Source: Aradus depressus (lineage: Eukaryota > Arthropoda > Insecta > Hemiptera > Aradidae). From it: a stretch of DNA of 64,000 nucleotides. The translations under genes were made by a program, and so were the position numbers. The DNA lies in assembly GCA_963662175.1 (NCBI GenBank), contig OY759214.1:992001-1056000 (forward strand), given 5' to 3'. Every line of letters begins with the position of its first letter. Positions within the stretch are counted from its first letter, which is position 1. The notes beneath the pieces were generated by a model. It was given only the letters and a program-made list of their open reading frames with translations, did no database searches and was not told the DNA's origin. Shown piece after piece: positions 32,058 through 43,506 of this stretch.

Positions 32058-32592
32058 GTAAGTTAGTAAAAGAGACGGACTGGATGTGAATGTAGACGTG
32101 TCTTGATCTAAGTATTGCGGGTCGTCCATAATTAAAGTACCGCAGATTATAAGAAGGAGCGCTGAATGCATCAGCTCCTCTGGCAATGAGGACGTCAATT
32201 CTTATTAGATCTCATGGAAGAGCAGCCACGAAGTGACCCTTCGGAGGAGGAGTCACCATGGACACATAGAAAGCCCTTACCCCAACTGAATCTGCATCGG
32301 TTAAAGAAGTCGGAAACTAACAGTTACATCTATAAAACCGAATTTAATAAAATTCCAGAGCCTACATCACAAAGTAGTACACTGTTGGGTCTAAGAGTTG
32401 TGGAAACACTGGATTTGCTGTGGTTGCTAAAGGCGCTGCAATAAAGCACAAATTACCATCATGGAGCAGTAGCTTCACTGCAGAACTGGGCGCTCTCTCT
32501 GCTGCACTCCATCAGGTGATGACCATGGATGGACACTCATTCATCGCCTATTCAGACCCGTTGGCAGAACTACAAGCAACCCAAGTATTGTA
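32058..32592 (+). pseudogene. LINE RNase H, N-terminal half (split by Helitrons)
   Basis: The conceptual frame near the end reads GFAVVAKGAAIKHKLPSW, SSSFTAELGALSAAL and AYSDPLAELQATQVL: the Glu-bearing TAEL motif and the Asp of the second strand of an RNase H domain, as in LINEs of the I/Jockey type. Upstream DNA (to about 32100) is the degenerate linker after the reverse transcriptase, with stops. The frame stops at the Helitron. The rest of the domain lies at 37095-37658. The gypsy element ends right beside this LINE piece, so it may have inserted into it. Confidence 0.75.
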
Positions 32593-32593
32593 A

Positions 32594-35500
32594 TCTATAT
32601 AATAAAAATCTATATAATAAAAATGACTGGCTAATTTTGCTAAGCGCAAAACTCGAGAACGGCTGGACCAATTCGGCTAATTTTTTTTCAAATATTCGTT
32701 GAAGTCCGAGGAAGGTTCTTATGAAGAGTTCTTAGCTGTTAATTCTAGGGATGGCGACCTGAGATAGATTAATCGAAGAATCGATGTTTGGGGTCGTAAT
32801 GATCGATGTGAACAATGAATCGATCAAGTGAATCGATCTCAGAAACCCTAAAATCATTTACTTACCGTTTCGTTTTATTCAGTTTTTAGTGCATGTTATT
32901 TTCTTGGTTGTTTTTAAATCTTCGCTTCTGGCAATGTTCTGGCAAGTTCCTCGATTTATCTTTGGTTGTCATCTTTGTCATTTACTTACTGTTTCGTTTT
33001 ATTCAGTTTTTAGTGCGTGTTATCAGTTTTTTTTCCGTATTATTTTCTTGGTTGTTGTTAAATCTTCGCTTTTGGCAATGTTCTGGCAAGTTCCTCGATT
33101 TATCTTTGGTTGTTTGGTTGTCATTCACTTATGGTTTCGTTTTATTCAGTTTTTAGTGCGTGTTATCAGTTTTTAGTGCGTGTTAGGCAAGTTCCTCGAT
33201 TTATCTTTGGTTGTCACCTTTGTCATTTACTTACTGTTTCGTTTTATTCAGTTTTTACATATCTACATCTATATAATAAACATTATTGGCTAAATTTTGC
33301 ACGGGAGCGGGGGTTGTGGGGGTAGGCCTTAGTATAAAGATACCGGTAACTCATTAACGAATAGTCGGATTGTCATGGAATTTCACATGTAGTATTCTAA
33401 AAAGCCAAATTTAAAAATAGGATGTGTGAAGTCTCAAAATTTGAAAGGGAGGGGGGGGGGGGCTAGGCCTAATATAAATATAGTGATAGGTCTTTAACGG
33501 ATGATCGGAATGTCATGGAATTTCACATGTCGAATTCTTGAAAGTCAAGTTGAAAAATAAAGTGTGTGACGTCACAAAAGGGAGGGGGGTTGTGGGGGTA
33601 GGCGTAAATATAAAGATACTGATAGGTCATTAACAGATGATCAGATTGTCATGGAATTTCACATGTAGTATTCTTAAAGCCCGAATTGAAAAATAGGGTG
33701 TGTGACATCTCAACATTTTGAAAGGGAGGGGGGTTTTGGGGGTAGACCTTAGCATAAAATAGTTGTAGCTCATTAACGAATGGTCGGATTGTCATGGAAT
33801 TTCACATGTAGTATTATTAAAGGGCAAATAAAAAAATAGGATGTGTGACGTCACAAAATAGTGAACGTGAGGGGGGGTTGTGGGGGTAGGCCTAAATATA
33901 AAGATAGTGCTGTCATTAACGGATGATCGGATTGTCATGGAATTTCACATGTAGTATTTTTAGAAGGCAAATTGAAAAGTACGCTATGTGACATCTCAAA
34001 ATTTTGAAAGGCAGTGAGGGTTGTGGGGGTAGGCCTAAATATAAAGATAGTGCTGTCAATAACGGATGATCGGATTGTCATGGAATTTCATATGTAGTAT
34101 TCTTAAATAAAAAAATAGGGTGTGACATCTCAAAATTTTGAAAGGCAGTGGGGGTTGTGGGGGTAGGCCTAAATATAAAGATAGTGATCGGTCATTAACA
34201 GATGATCGAATTGTCATGGAATTTCACATGTAGTATTTTTAAAGGCGAAATAGAAAAATACACTATGTGACATCTCAAATATTTGAACGGGAGGTGGGAT
34301 TGCAAGGGGGGCTTAGCATAAAAATTGTTTTAGCGCATAATTATGAACGGAAGGGGGGTTGTGGGAGTAGGCCTAAATACGAAGATAGTGATTGGTCATT
34401 AACTGATGGTCGGATTGTCGTGGAATTTCACATATAGTATTTTTAAAGGCGAAATAAAAAAATACACTATGTGAAATCTCAAAAATTTGAACGGGAGGGG
34501 GGGGGGGGGCTAAGCATAAAAATAATACTGACTCATTAAAAGTAATCGGATTGAAATTTCATATGTAGTAGTAGTAACTATGTACTAGCTGTGGTGCCCA
34601 GCGTTCCTAACCACGTTCTAGCTGTGGTGTCCATCGTTGCAAGGTACCTACTGGCTGTGGTGTCCAGCGTTCCTAACTACATACTAGCTGTGGGGCCCGC
34701 CGTTGCAAGGTACATACGAGCTGTGGTGCCCAGCGTTTCTAACTATGTACTAGCTGTGGAGTCCGCCGTTGCAAAGCACATACTAGCTGTGGTCACAAGC
34801 GTTCTTAAGTGCGCACTGGCTAGAACGTCCAGTGACGCTAAGTATACACTAGCTGTGGTTTCCGCCGTTGAATGGCGCGTACTAGCTATGGTGCCCAGGG
34901 GTCTTAAAATCTTACTGGGATGTTGTCGAATTCTTGAAAGTCAAATTGAAAAATAAAGTGTGTGACGTCATAAAAGGGAGGGGAGTTGTGGGGGTAGACG
35001 TAAATATAAAGATACTGATAAGTCATTAACAGATGATCGGATTGTCATGGAATTTCACATGTGGTATTCTTAAAGCCCGAATAAAAAAATAGGGTGTGTG
35101 GCATCTCAACATTTTGAAAGGGAGGGGGGTTTTGGGGGTAGGCCTTAGCATAAAATAGTTGTAGCTCATTAACGAATGGTCGGATTGTCATGGAATTTCA
35201 CATGTAGTATTCTTAAAAGACAAAAACAAAAAAAGGACATGTGACGTCTCAAAATTGTCAACGGGAGGTGGGTATGGGGAGGGCAAGCATATACCTAAAT
35301 AGTAGTTTCAAAAGCAATATTCAAAAATTGGCTGTGACCCTTTTGGGCGGGAGGGGCGGGGGTCCATTAATGCTGAAAGAATCTCACATGGAGCTTTCTT
35401 AAAGATGGGAAATAGCCCTAATTTTAATAGGGTGGGTTTCCTAAGCATGTATTTCCTTGAAGGTGCACTGTTGCACGGTAAATAATAGCACTCACCAGCA

Positions 35501-35733
35501 TTCTTAAGCACAACATACCTAGGGCATCCGCTGTTGCAAGGCACATACTATCTGTGTTGCCCAGCGGTCCTAAGAACTTAATAGCTGGTTGCACGGAGTT
35601 GCAAGGCGCATACTATCTAAGGTGCCCGGTGTTCTTAAGTAGCAACTTGCTGTGGTTCCGAATAAAAAAAATAAATAAAAAAAAAATCCAGTCCAATAGC
35701 TTTTGACAGAACGACGTCTGTTGGGTCAGCTAG
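32594..35733 (+). mobile_element. Helitron, first of a tandem pair
   Basis: Starts tctatataataaaaa at 32594 and again at 32609 (15-bp duplication of the terminus), and ends acgtctgttgggtcagCTAG at 35733, the same terminus as the Helitron at 16216-18086. Internally: a duplicated 170-bp block around 32890-33260, an internal start-like sequence near 33270, 145-bp repeats (33290-34570), and hairpin/CTAG repeats (34575-34912). No Rep or helicase ORF. The GATC-rich palindromic stretch near 32760-32860 (atcgat repeats) is shared with the other copy. Confidence 0.8.
34575..34912 (+). repeat. Helitron CTAG-type repeats
   Basis: Same alternating half-units as at 19870-20720: ctagctgtggtgcccagcgt and ctgtggggcccgccgttgca. 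The 120-residue frame through it has repeated VVPSVPNYVLAV; I treat this as a by-product. Confidence 0.8.
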
Positions 35734-36998
35734 TGTATAATAAAAATGAATGGCTAAATTTGCTAAGCGCAAAACTCGAGAACGGCTGGACCAATTCGGC
35801 TAATTTTTTTTTTCAAATATTTGTTGAAGTCCGAGGAAGGTTCTTATGAAGAGAGTTCTTAGCTGTCAACTGGAGGGGGGGGGGGGGGGGGGGAGTTGTA
35901 AGGGGAGCCTAAGCATAAAAATTGCTCTAGCGCATTAACGGATGGTCGGATTATCATGAAATTTCACATGTAGTATTCTTAAAAGCTTAGATAAAAATTA
36001 GGCTATGTGGCGTCCCTAAATTTTGAACGGGAGGGGGGGTTGTAAGGGGGGCCTAAATATAAAGATAGTTCTGTCATTAACGGATGCTCGAAATGTCATG
36101 GAAGTTTCTATGTAGTTTTCTTAAAGGCCAAATAAAAAATAGGGTGTGTGACGTTACAAAATAGTGAACGTGAGGGGGGGTTGTGGGGGTAGGCCTAAAT
36201 ATAAAGATATTGCTGTCATTAACGGATGATCGGATTGTCATGGAATTTCATATGTAGTATTCTTAGAAGCCAAATTGAAAAATATGCTATGTGACATCTC
36301 AAAAGTGTGAAAGGCAGTGGGGGTAGTGGAGGTAGGCCTAAATACGAAGATAGTGATCGGTCATTAACTGATAGTCTGATTGTCATGGAATTTCAAATGT
36401 AGTATTTTTAAAGGCGAAATAGAAAAATACACTATGTGAGATCTCAAAAATTTGAACGGGAGGGGGGGGGGGGGGGAGGGGCTAAGCATAAAAATAATAC
36501 TGACTCATTAAAGGTAATCGGATTGAAATTTCATTTGTAGTAGTAGTAACTACGTACTAGCTGTGGGGTCCGCCGTTGCAAGGTCCATACTGGCTGTGGT
36601 GTCCAGCGTTCCTAACTACATACTAGCTGTGGGACCCGCCGTTGGTACATACTAGCTGTGGTGCTGAGCGTTTCTAACTACGTACTAGCTGTGGGGTCCG
36701 CCGTTGCAAAGCACATACTAGCTGTGGTCACAAGCGTTTTTAAGTACGCACTGGCTAGGACGTCCAGTGATGCTTAGTATTCACTAGCTGTGGTTTCGCC
36801 GTTGAATGGTGCGTACTAGCTATGGTGCCCAGGGGTCCTAAAAACTTACTGGCTGGGATGTCTGCCGTTGAAGGACTATAAGCATTATTCCATATAAATA
36901 ATTGAACGTTATAACATCATAACATGTTGAAGAATTGAATAGGATTCGAACGAGAGATATTAGGAGAAAAGTCAAAGTTCCCCGGGTATTACTGCTAG
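35734..36998 (+). mobile_element. Helitron, second of the tandem pair
   Basis: Begins with a shortened gtataataaaaatgaatgg start directly after the CTAG of the first Helitron and ends at 36998 with cccgggtattactgCTAG followed by T; the hairpin is partly lost compared with the copy ending at 20862. Contains 145-bp repeats and a block of CTAG-type repeats (36540-36850). Confidence 0.78.
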
Positions 36999-37094
36999 TG
37001 CTTAATATATTCGACAGTATCTTTTCAATGTAGAAGCAATTCGAGGTCTGTCGTGTAAATAAAAAATTCAAAATTTGGCCAACGTTTCGAAAAC

Positions 37095-37658
37095 TATTTA
37101 TTTCAAATTAGAAATGACACTGAAAATCCTCTCGTGAATAGAATCCATAGATACACAGATTATATCTTATCTGAGGGCAAATCAGTCATATTTATGTGGA
37201 TTCCATCACATGTAGGCATAGAAGGAAATGAACAAGCAGACCTTGCTGCAAAAGAAGCCTCAACTTCAGCTGCTGAATGTAATGAAAGTTCTACAAAATC
37301 GGATCTCAAACAGATACTACATAGTAAGGTTAAACTGGGTTGGACCAACATGTGGAAACAAGTTAACGACCACAACAAATTATAATACATCAAAAAAGGG
37401 GTGGAACCATGGAAAACGTTCGTAAGGAATAACCGACGAGAAGAAGTGGTAGTGATGAGGCTACGAGTGGGTCACAGTCGGCTGAGTCACGGCTACCTGA
37501 TAAGAAGAGAGGAAGGCAGGAAGTGTGAACTGTATCAGGAGGAGCTGGCCAGGAGAGGCATCACCAGAGTACTGCCAGCAGCCCTGGGCAACCACCGAGA
37601 GGCACTCCAGAGGACTATAGACTTCTTTAGTGATAAAAAACTAATGGACGAGCTATAA
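37095..37658 (+). pseudogene. LINE RNase H, C-terminal half and C terminus
   Basis: Reads NRIHRYTDYILSEGKSVIFM, then WIPSHVGIEGNEQADLAAKE, the RNase H end with its conserved His and the last Asp (xPSHVGIxGNExAD). After a stop at 37382 the frame resumes with FVRNNRREEVVVMRLRVGHS, RLSHGYLIRREEGRKCELYQ and ends DFFSDKKLMDEL at 37656. The usual CCHC finger between RLSHGYL and the C terminus seems deleted. This is the same LINE as 32058-32592, separated by 4.4 kb of Helitron. Confidence 0.85.
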
Positions 37659-37753
37659 TGCAAGCAAAAATGTAAAAGTATACAATAATACATAAAAAAT
37701 CAATATATACCTGTATATATAGGTATATATCTGTCTCCATCTCTAAGTACGTC

Positions 37754-38453
37754 GATGATAATGAAGAAGAAGAATTAGGAAATGAGGGCGCTCAACTGCT
37801 ATGGTCATTTACGTTAGATGATTATGAAGAAGAAGAATTAGGAAATGTGGGCGCTCAACTGCTATGGTCATTTACGTTAGATGATTATGAAGAAGAAGAA
37901 TTAGGAAATGAGGGCGCTCAACTGCTATGGTCATTTACGTTAGATGATTATGAAGAAGAAGAATTAGGAAATGAGGGCGCTCAACTGCTATGGTCATTTA
38001 CGTTAGATGATTATGAAGAAGAAGAATTAGGAAATGAGGGCGCTCAACTGATATGGTCATTTACGTTAGATGATTATGAAGAAGAAGAATTAGGAAATGA
38101 GGGCGCTCAACTGCTATGGTCATTTACGTTAGATGATTATGAAGAAGAAGAATTAGGAAATGAGGGCGCTCAACTGCTATGGTCATTTACGTTAGATGAT
38201 TATGAAGAAGAAGAATTAGGAAATGAGGGCGCTCAACTGATATGGTCATTTACGTTAGATGATTATGAAGAAGAAGAATTAGAAAATGAGGGCGCTCAAC
38301 TGCTATGGTCATTTACGTTAGATGATTATGAAGAAGAAGAATTAGGAAATGAGGGCGCTCAACTGCTATGGTCATTTACGTTAGATGATTATGAAGAAGA
38401 AGAATTAGGAAATGAGGGCGCTCAACTGCTATGGTCATTTACGTTAGATGATT
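37754..38453 (+). repeat. 63-bp minisatellite encoding a 21-residue repeat, about 11 copies
   Basis: Unit = 63 bp, a multiple of 3, and open in one + frame through the array: DDYEEEELGNEGAQLLWSFT plus Leu. Copies are nearly identical (variants: gat/tat, ggaaat/gaaaat, ctg cta/ctg ata). The frame stops at 38477. The array starts about 95 bp after the LINE stop codon, in that LINE's 3' region, so it probably arose from the LINE 3' UTR; a real protein is unlikely but not excluded. Confidence 0.93.
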
Positions 38454-38479
38454 ATGTCCTAGATGTTGAGCACCTATAA

Positions 38480-38890
38480 CCCTAATCCTAATCCATAATT
38501 AAAGAAACATATGAAGGTTATTATCATCTGTTTTATGGAGAACAAATTGGACCTGTAGTTTAGACCATTTTAATAATTCGAATTCTAAATTTTATAAATT
38601 CAAAATGGATTTGTATATAAGTCCGTTGTTGTGTTGTTTGTGTCTAGTTTTAGGGTGTTTTTGTTGTGCCTTGCTCCCCTGCCCCATTATCATTATTTAA
38701 AACAACCCAAACTATCCAAGCACGGCAACTGATTTCTTTCAAAATAAGGTAAGTTGGCAGAATGTCTGTATTTTGTAAAAACAAATCTAGTTAGAATATC
38801 GCTATGCACTTTTTTTTATACTTATTTATTGGTTTATATTTTCATTAAAACAACGTTAACTATATTGACGAAGTAAGGAAAAGTGTGGTA
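38480..38890. other. Spacer, no gene
   Basis: AT-rich; nothing supported. Confidence 0.4.
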
Positions 38891-38905
38891 ATGTTTAATA
38901 AATTA

Positions 38906-39068
38906 GGGGCCGTGCGTGCTGTAGCATTCGGTTGCGGGTTCGAATCCCTTCTGGGAGAGTTTTATTTCGTAGATAGAATCCCATCCGAGGACCTTAGGTG
39001 CTGTAAATAACTAAATATAACATCGTTATAGAGACATGACTAATCGTACGTAAGGCCAATAAAAAAAG
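38906..39068 (+). mobile_element. tRNA-derived SINE, family 1
   Basis: tRNA-like head with B box GCGGGTTCGAATCCC, then gttttatttcgtagatagaa, a body, and a tail taaggccaataaaaaaag. Flanks share taatgtttaa (38889 and 39072), the likely target duplication. Same family as the minus-strand copy at 43299-43494. Confidence 0.85.
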
Positions 39069-39283
39069 AAATAATGTTTAAATAATAGGTATTTTAAAAC
39101 ATTTATTTTACATTTTCAGGAAGACAAAATACTGGAAACAACACAAGTGAAACCCCTTCGAATAAATGAAAGTTAGCAGCAAAATAAGAAATAAACAATA
39201 ATTTCAAATGCATAATTAAATATATTGTCCAAGCTGTAAATTTTCCATTTATTTAATTTAAAAATTAGTTATCCAATGAGAGC

Positions 39284-39765
39284 ATGTTTTATTGTTTTCC
39301 CCCCCAAGCAGGAAGATGTCTTTACGCCTTTGGAAGGACTTGCGAGAACTACCTTCCTTTTTTTAAATCAATGAACAGATGTCCCTCAAGGCGCCTCTTC
39401 CGTACCTTCAGGTACTTAGTAGCAAAGAGGCTGCAGTACACACACAACTACTCTGATCACATTCCTGTCAGCTCAGGTGTCCCTCAAGGCGCCCACATGG
39501 CTCCTCTTCTGGACCTTCAGGTACCTAACAGAGAGGCTGCAGTACACTCACAACTACTCTGATCACATTCCTGTCAGCTCAGGTATCCCTCAAGGCGCCC
39601 ACATGGCTCCTCTTCTGGACCTTCAGGTACCTAACAGAGAGGCTGCAGTACACTCACAACTACTCTGATCACATTCCTGTCAGCTCAGGTGTCCCTCAAG
39701 GCGCCCACATGGCTCCTCTTCTGGACCTTCAGGTACCTAACAGAGAGGCTGCAGTGCTGATTTAT
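39284..39765 (+). repeat. Tandem repeat built from a LINE reverse-transcriptase fragment
   Basis: About 106-bp units containing gtcagctcaggtgtccctca, aggcgcccacatggctcctc and aggtacctaacagagaggct. Translated, each unit carries LQYTHNYSDHIPVSSGVPQG, then AHMAPLL: the VPQG..PLLF motif of LINE reverse transcriptase. So a piece of an RT gene was amplified 4 times. An upstream diverged piece (39284-39400) has AGRCLYAFGRTCENYLPFF. Confidence 0.85.
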
Positions 39766-39769
39766 TATT

Positions 39770-41020
39770 TATAGTATTCATTTTCCAATTATTACTCATA
39801 TAAAAACTACCTCCATTCGAGAATTTCACCATATTTATAGTAACGTTCATTTTTTTTCATTATTATTATTTCTTATTGATCTCTTACGTCAACTTTGTAA
39901 TATTTCAATACTTACAAAACTTCATGTTCTATAATTAATTATTCATCCCCCCTCATTTGTATTATTAAACATTAGATTATTTTCTACTAATTTAATTCAT
40001 TTTCTGTATTTAATGTTATATTAATATTATTTTTAATTATGATTATTGTAGTTATCAGTATTATTTTATTTTCTCTTTATTTATTGTAACTGTTTGTTTT
40101 TATTAATTTCAATTTTTGTTTTCTCATAAAATTGTTTTTATTCATTTCTTTCTTATTATAATACATTTGTAAATATATGTTGTTAGGAATTAAAGCTTTA
40201 ATTTTCTTTTCAGTTTTATTATATTATTTGTTGTTGTATATTCAAGCTTAATTATTCTTGTTCTTCTGCAGAGATAATGTAAATGTATGTATGTATTTAT
40301 CTTTTTCGTTTGTAATTTTATTTAAATAAGTATAGTACTTAACAAATTGTAAATTGCATATTGGGCTCAGTCCCATAAATAAAGATTATTATTATCGTAG
40401 CCTGTTGACGACCTTTCACAGGTTTACTCCGAACTCGACCTCTCCAAAGTGTGCCTATTCTGTGCTTTTTTGCTATTTCCCCTAAAAAAAAAAACTGATA
40501 AAATGACAAATATTATATTATAGATCATGGAATTCCCTACCGATTGAGACTTTTTTGATTTTCTACAACTTCAATTATGAAATGAGCGGCTTAGGCCTTT
40601 GCACCCAAGTCTTTGTCAAAAAGAAATAAACGGAATTACAGGGGGAATGGGTGATGAGGTGAAAGTTGGTCTGTTTGTTGTACCACTTTAGAGAGTTCAA
40701 CAAGGTTGAGGTCGAAACAGGCAAAACTTTCACTTCTTTCATTTTCGACTTTTAAGTTAAATGATTTAAATATTTTTTTTTGTCTTAATAATGTTGGTCG
40801 CAACTGTTGCCATTACGCAACAACCACCTACCAAGAGGACTTGATTGATAGTGGATGTCTTGATTGGCGTGAGAGAAGAAGGCCACCCAGCGGTAGCCCC
40901 TCTGGGCGAAATTAAAAACAATGAATATTATGATTTGTGTATCAAGAAGTGGGTGGTTGCAATTTGGGATTATAGTAGGTTTAAATATATAAATAAAAAA
41001 AAGTGGTGTGGCCATTACAG
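39770..41020. other. Non-coding, AT-rich
   Basis: No gene. A run of attattattatc near 40390 and an aagcttta-type LINE-like 3' region (ttgggctcagtcccataaat at 40361, then aaagattattattat) suggest the end of a LINE with a TTA/ATT simple-repeat tail. Confidence 0.45.
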
Positions 41021-41027
41021 GACTTTC

Positions 41028-42939
41028 TTATACCAACCACGCTCACAGATCACTCTCGCCCCCTCCCCTTACTTATACCAACCACGCTTACAGATCACTC
41101 TCTCGCCCCCTCCCCTTACTTATACCAACCACGCTCACAGATCACTCTCGCCCCCTCCCCTTACTTATACCAACCACGCTTACAGATCACTCTCTCGCCC
41201 CCTCCCCTTACTTATACCAACCACGCTTACAGATCACTCTCTCGCCCCCTCCCCTTACTTATACCAACCACGCTTACAGACCACTCTCTCGCCCCCTCCC
41301 CTTACTTATACCAACCACGCTCACAGATCACTCTCGCCCCCTCCCCTTACTTATACCAACCACGCTTACAGATCACTCTCGCTCCCTCCTCTTACTTATA
41401 CCAACCACGCTTACAGATCACTCTCTCGCCCCCTCCCCTTACTTATACCAACCACGCTCACAGATCACTCTCGCCCCCTCCCCTTACTTATACCAACCAC
41501 GCTTACAGATCACTCTCTCGCCCCCTCCCCTTACTTATACCAACCACGCTTACAGATCACTCTCTCGCCCCCTCCCCTTACTTATACCAACCACGCACGC
41601 TTACAGATCACTCTCTCGCCCCCTCCCCTTACTTATACCAACCACGCTTACAGATCACTCTCTCGCCCCCTCCCCTTACTTATACCAACCACGCTCACAG
41701 ATCACTCTCGCCCCCTCCCCTTACTTATACCAACCACGCTTACAGATCACTCTCTCGCCCCCTCCCCTTACTTATACCAACCACGCTTACAGATCACTCT
41801 CTCGCCCCCTCCCCTTACTTATACCAACCACGCTTACAGATCACTCTCTCGCCCCTTCCCCTTACTTATACCAACCACGCTTACAGATCACTCTCTCGCC
41901 CCCTCCCCTTACTTATACCAACCACGCTTACAGATCACTCTCTCGCCGCCTCCCCTTACTTATACCAACCACGCTTACAGATCACTCTCTCGCCCCCTCC
42001 CCTTACTTATACCAACCACGCTTACAGATCACTCTCTCGCCCCTTCCCCTTACTTATACCAACCACGCTTACAGATCACTCTCTCGCCCCCTCCCCTTAC
42101 TTATACCAACCACGCTTACAGATCACTCTCTCGCCCCCTCCCCTTACTTATACCAACCACGCTTACAGATCACTCTCTCGCCCCTCCCCTTACTTATACC
42201 AACCACGCTCACAGATCACTCTCGCCCCCTCCCCTTACTTATACCAACCACGCTTACAGATCACTCTCTCGCCCCCTCCCCTTACTTATACCAACCACGC
42301 TTACAGATCACTCTCTCGCCCCCTCCCCTTACTTATACCAACCACGCTTACAGATCACTCTCTCGCCCCCTCCCCTTACTTATACCAACCACGCTTACAG
42401 ATCACTCTCTCGCCCCCTCCCCTTACTTATACCAACCACGCTTACAGATCACTCTCTCGCCCCTTCCCCTTACTTATACCAACCACGCTTACAGATCACT
42501 CTCTCGCCCCCTCCCCTTACTTATACCAACCACGCTTACAGATCACTCTCTCGCCCCCTCCCCTTACTTATACCAACCACGCTTACAGATCACTCTCTCG
42601 CCCCCTCCCCTTACTTATACCAACCACGCTCACAGATCACTCTCGCCCCCTCCCCTTACTTATACCAACCACGCTTACAGATCACTCTCTCGCCCCCTCC
42701 CCTTACTTATACCAACCACGCTTACAGATCACTCTCTCGCCCCCTCCCCTTACTTATACCAACCACGCTTACAGATCACTCTCTCGCCCCCTCCCCTTAC
42801 TTATACCAACCACGCTTACAGATCACTCTCTCGCCCCCTCCCCTTACTTATACCAACCACGCTTACAGATCACTCTCTCGCCCCCTCCCCTTACTTATAC
42901 CAACCACGCTTACAGATCACTCTCTCGCCCCCTCCCCTT
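41028..42939 (+). repeat. 47-bp minisatellite, about 41 copies, open in all three + frames
   Basis: Unit: ttataccaaccacgcttaca, gatcactctctcgccccctc, cccttac (47 bp). Variants of 45 bp carry gctcacagatcactctcgcc, one TC shorter; one unit has an extra acgc. Because 47 is not a multiple of 3 and the unit has no stop in any forward frame, all three frames run open for 650-720 codons with the same 47-residue super-repeat. I regard these frames as non-coding consequences of composition. Confidence 0.97.
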
Positions 42940-43298
42940 CTCAAAATATTTCATTGTGTCTCTTTGTACAGCGTAATCCTGAGATTAGACATTGTTTCAC
43001 ATAGTAATGCCAGTATGAAATAATTTTGAGAAGGGGAAGTGAGAGAGAGAGACTGATCTGTGAGTGTGGTTGGAAGAAGAATGTCCGCAAACTACACCAC
43101 ACTAAAAGACAAACACAAACTGCCAAGACACAAATGACCCTAGAGTTGATGCGACGTTAAATTTGAAAAAAAAAATGTTACATGAATAATAGCACTAAAA
43201 TTACCTTCAAATAATAAGAAAACTGAAGTAGTAGTAAACAGGAAATGACAATCAATACGATATATCAAAAATGTAAACAAAAAAAGTTGATCAAACTT
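42940..43298. other. Spacer, with LINE-tail-like motif
   Basis: At 43137 the motif ccctagagttgatgcgacgt + taaatttgaaaaaaaaa resembles the tail seen near 15195 (gttgatgcgacgttaaat), probably a LINE or SINE 3' end. No gene. Confidence 0.45.
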
Positions 43299-43494
43299 TT
43301 TTTTTTTTGGCCTTATATTCGATGCATATTTAGCCATGTCACTGTGTTATCTAATTATTTACGACATGCATGGCCCCGGGAAGGAGTTCTATTTACGAAA
43401 TAAAACTCACTCCCGGACGGGATTCGAACCCGCAAACCATGGTGAGACCATGCGACCAAAGCCCTACGCTCTAGCCCGCATGGCCATGGCTCCC
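43299..43494 (-). mobile_element. tRNA-derived SINE, family 1, with target duplication
   Basis: Minus strand: head gggagccatggccatgcggg (A-box region), B box GCGGGTTCGAATCCC, then gttttatttcgtaaatag and a T-run tail (plus strand 43299-43309). Target duplication ttgatcaaactt (43287-43298) versus ttgattaaactt (43495-43506), one mismatch. Confidence 0.9.
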
Positions 43495-43506
43495 TTGATT
43501 AAACTT

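Noticed and set aside
34591..34956. Repeat protein with VVPSVPNYVLAV units
   Set aside because: It is the translation of Helitron CTAG-type tandem repeats; the same happens at 20346-20597.
40845..43023. Three overlapping giant ORFs (657-719 codons)
   Set aside because: All come from one 47-bp minisatellite without stops; no start context or non-repeat domain supports a protein.
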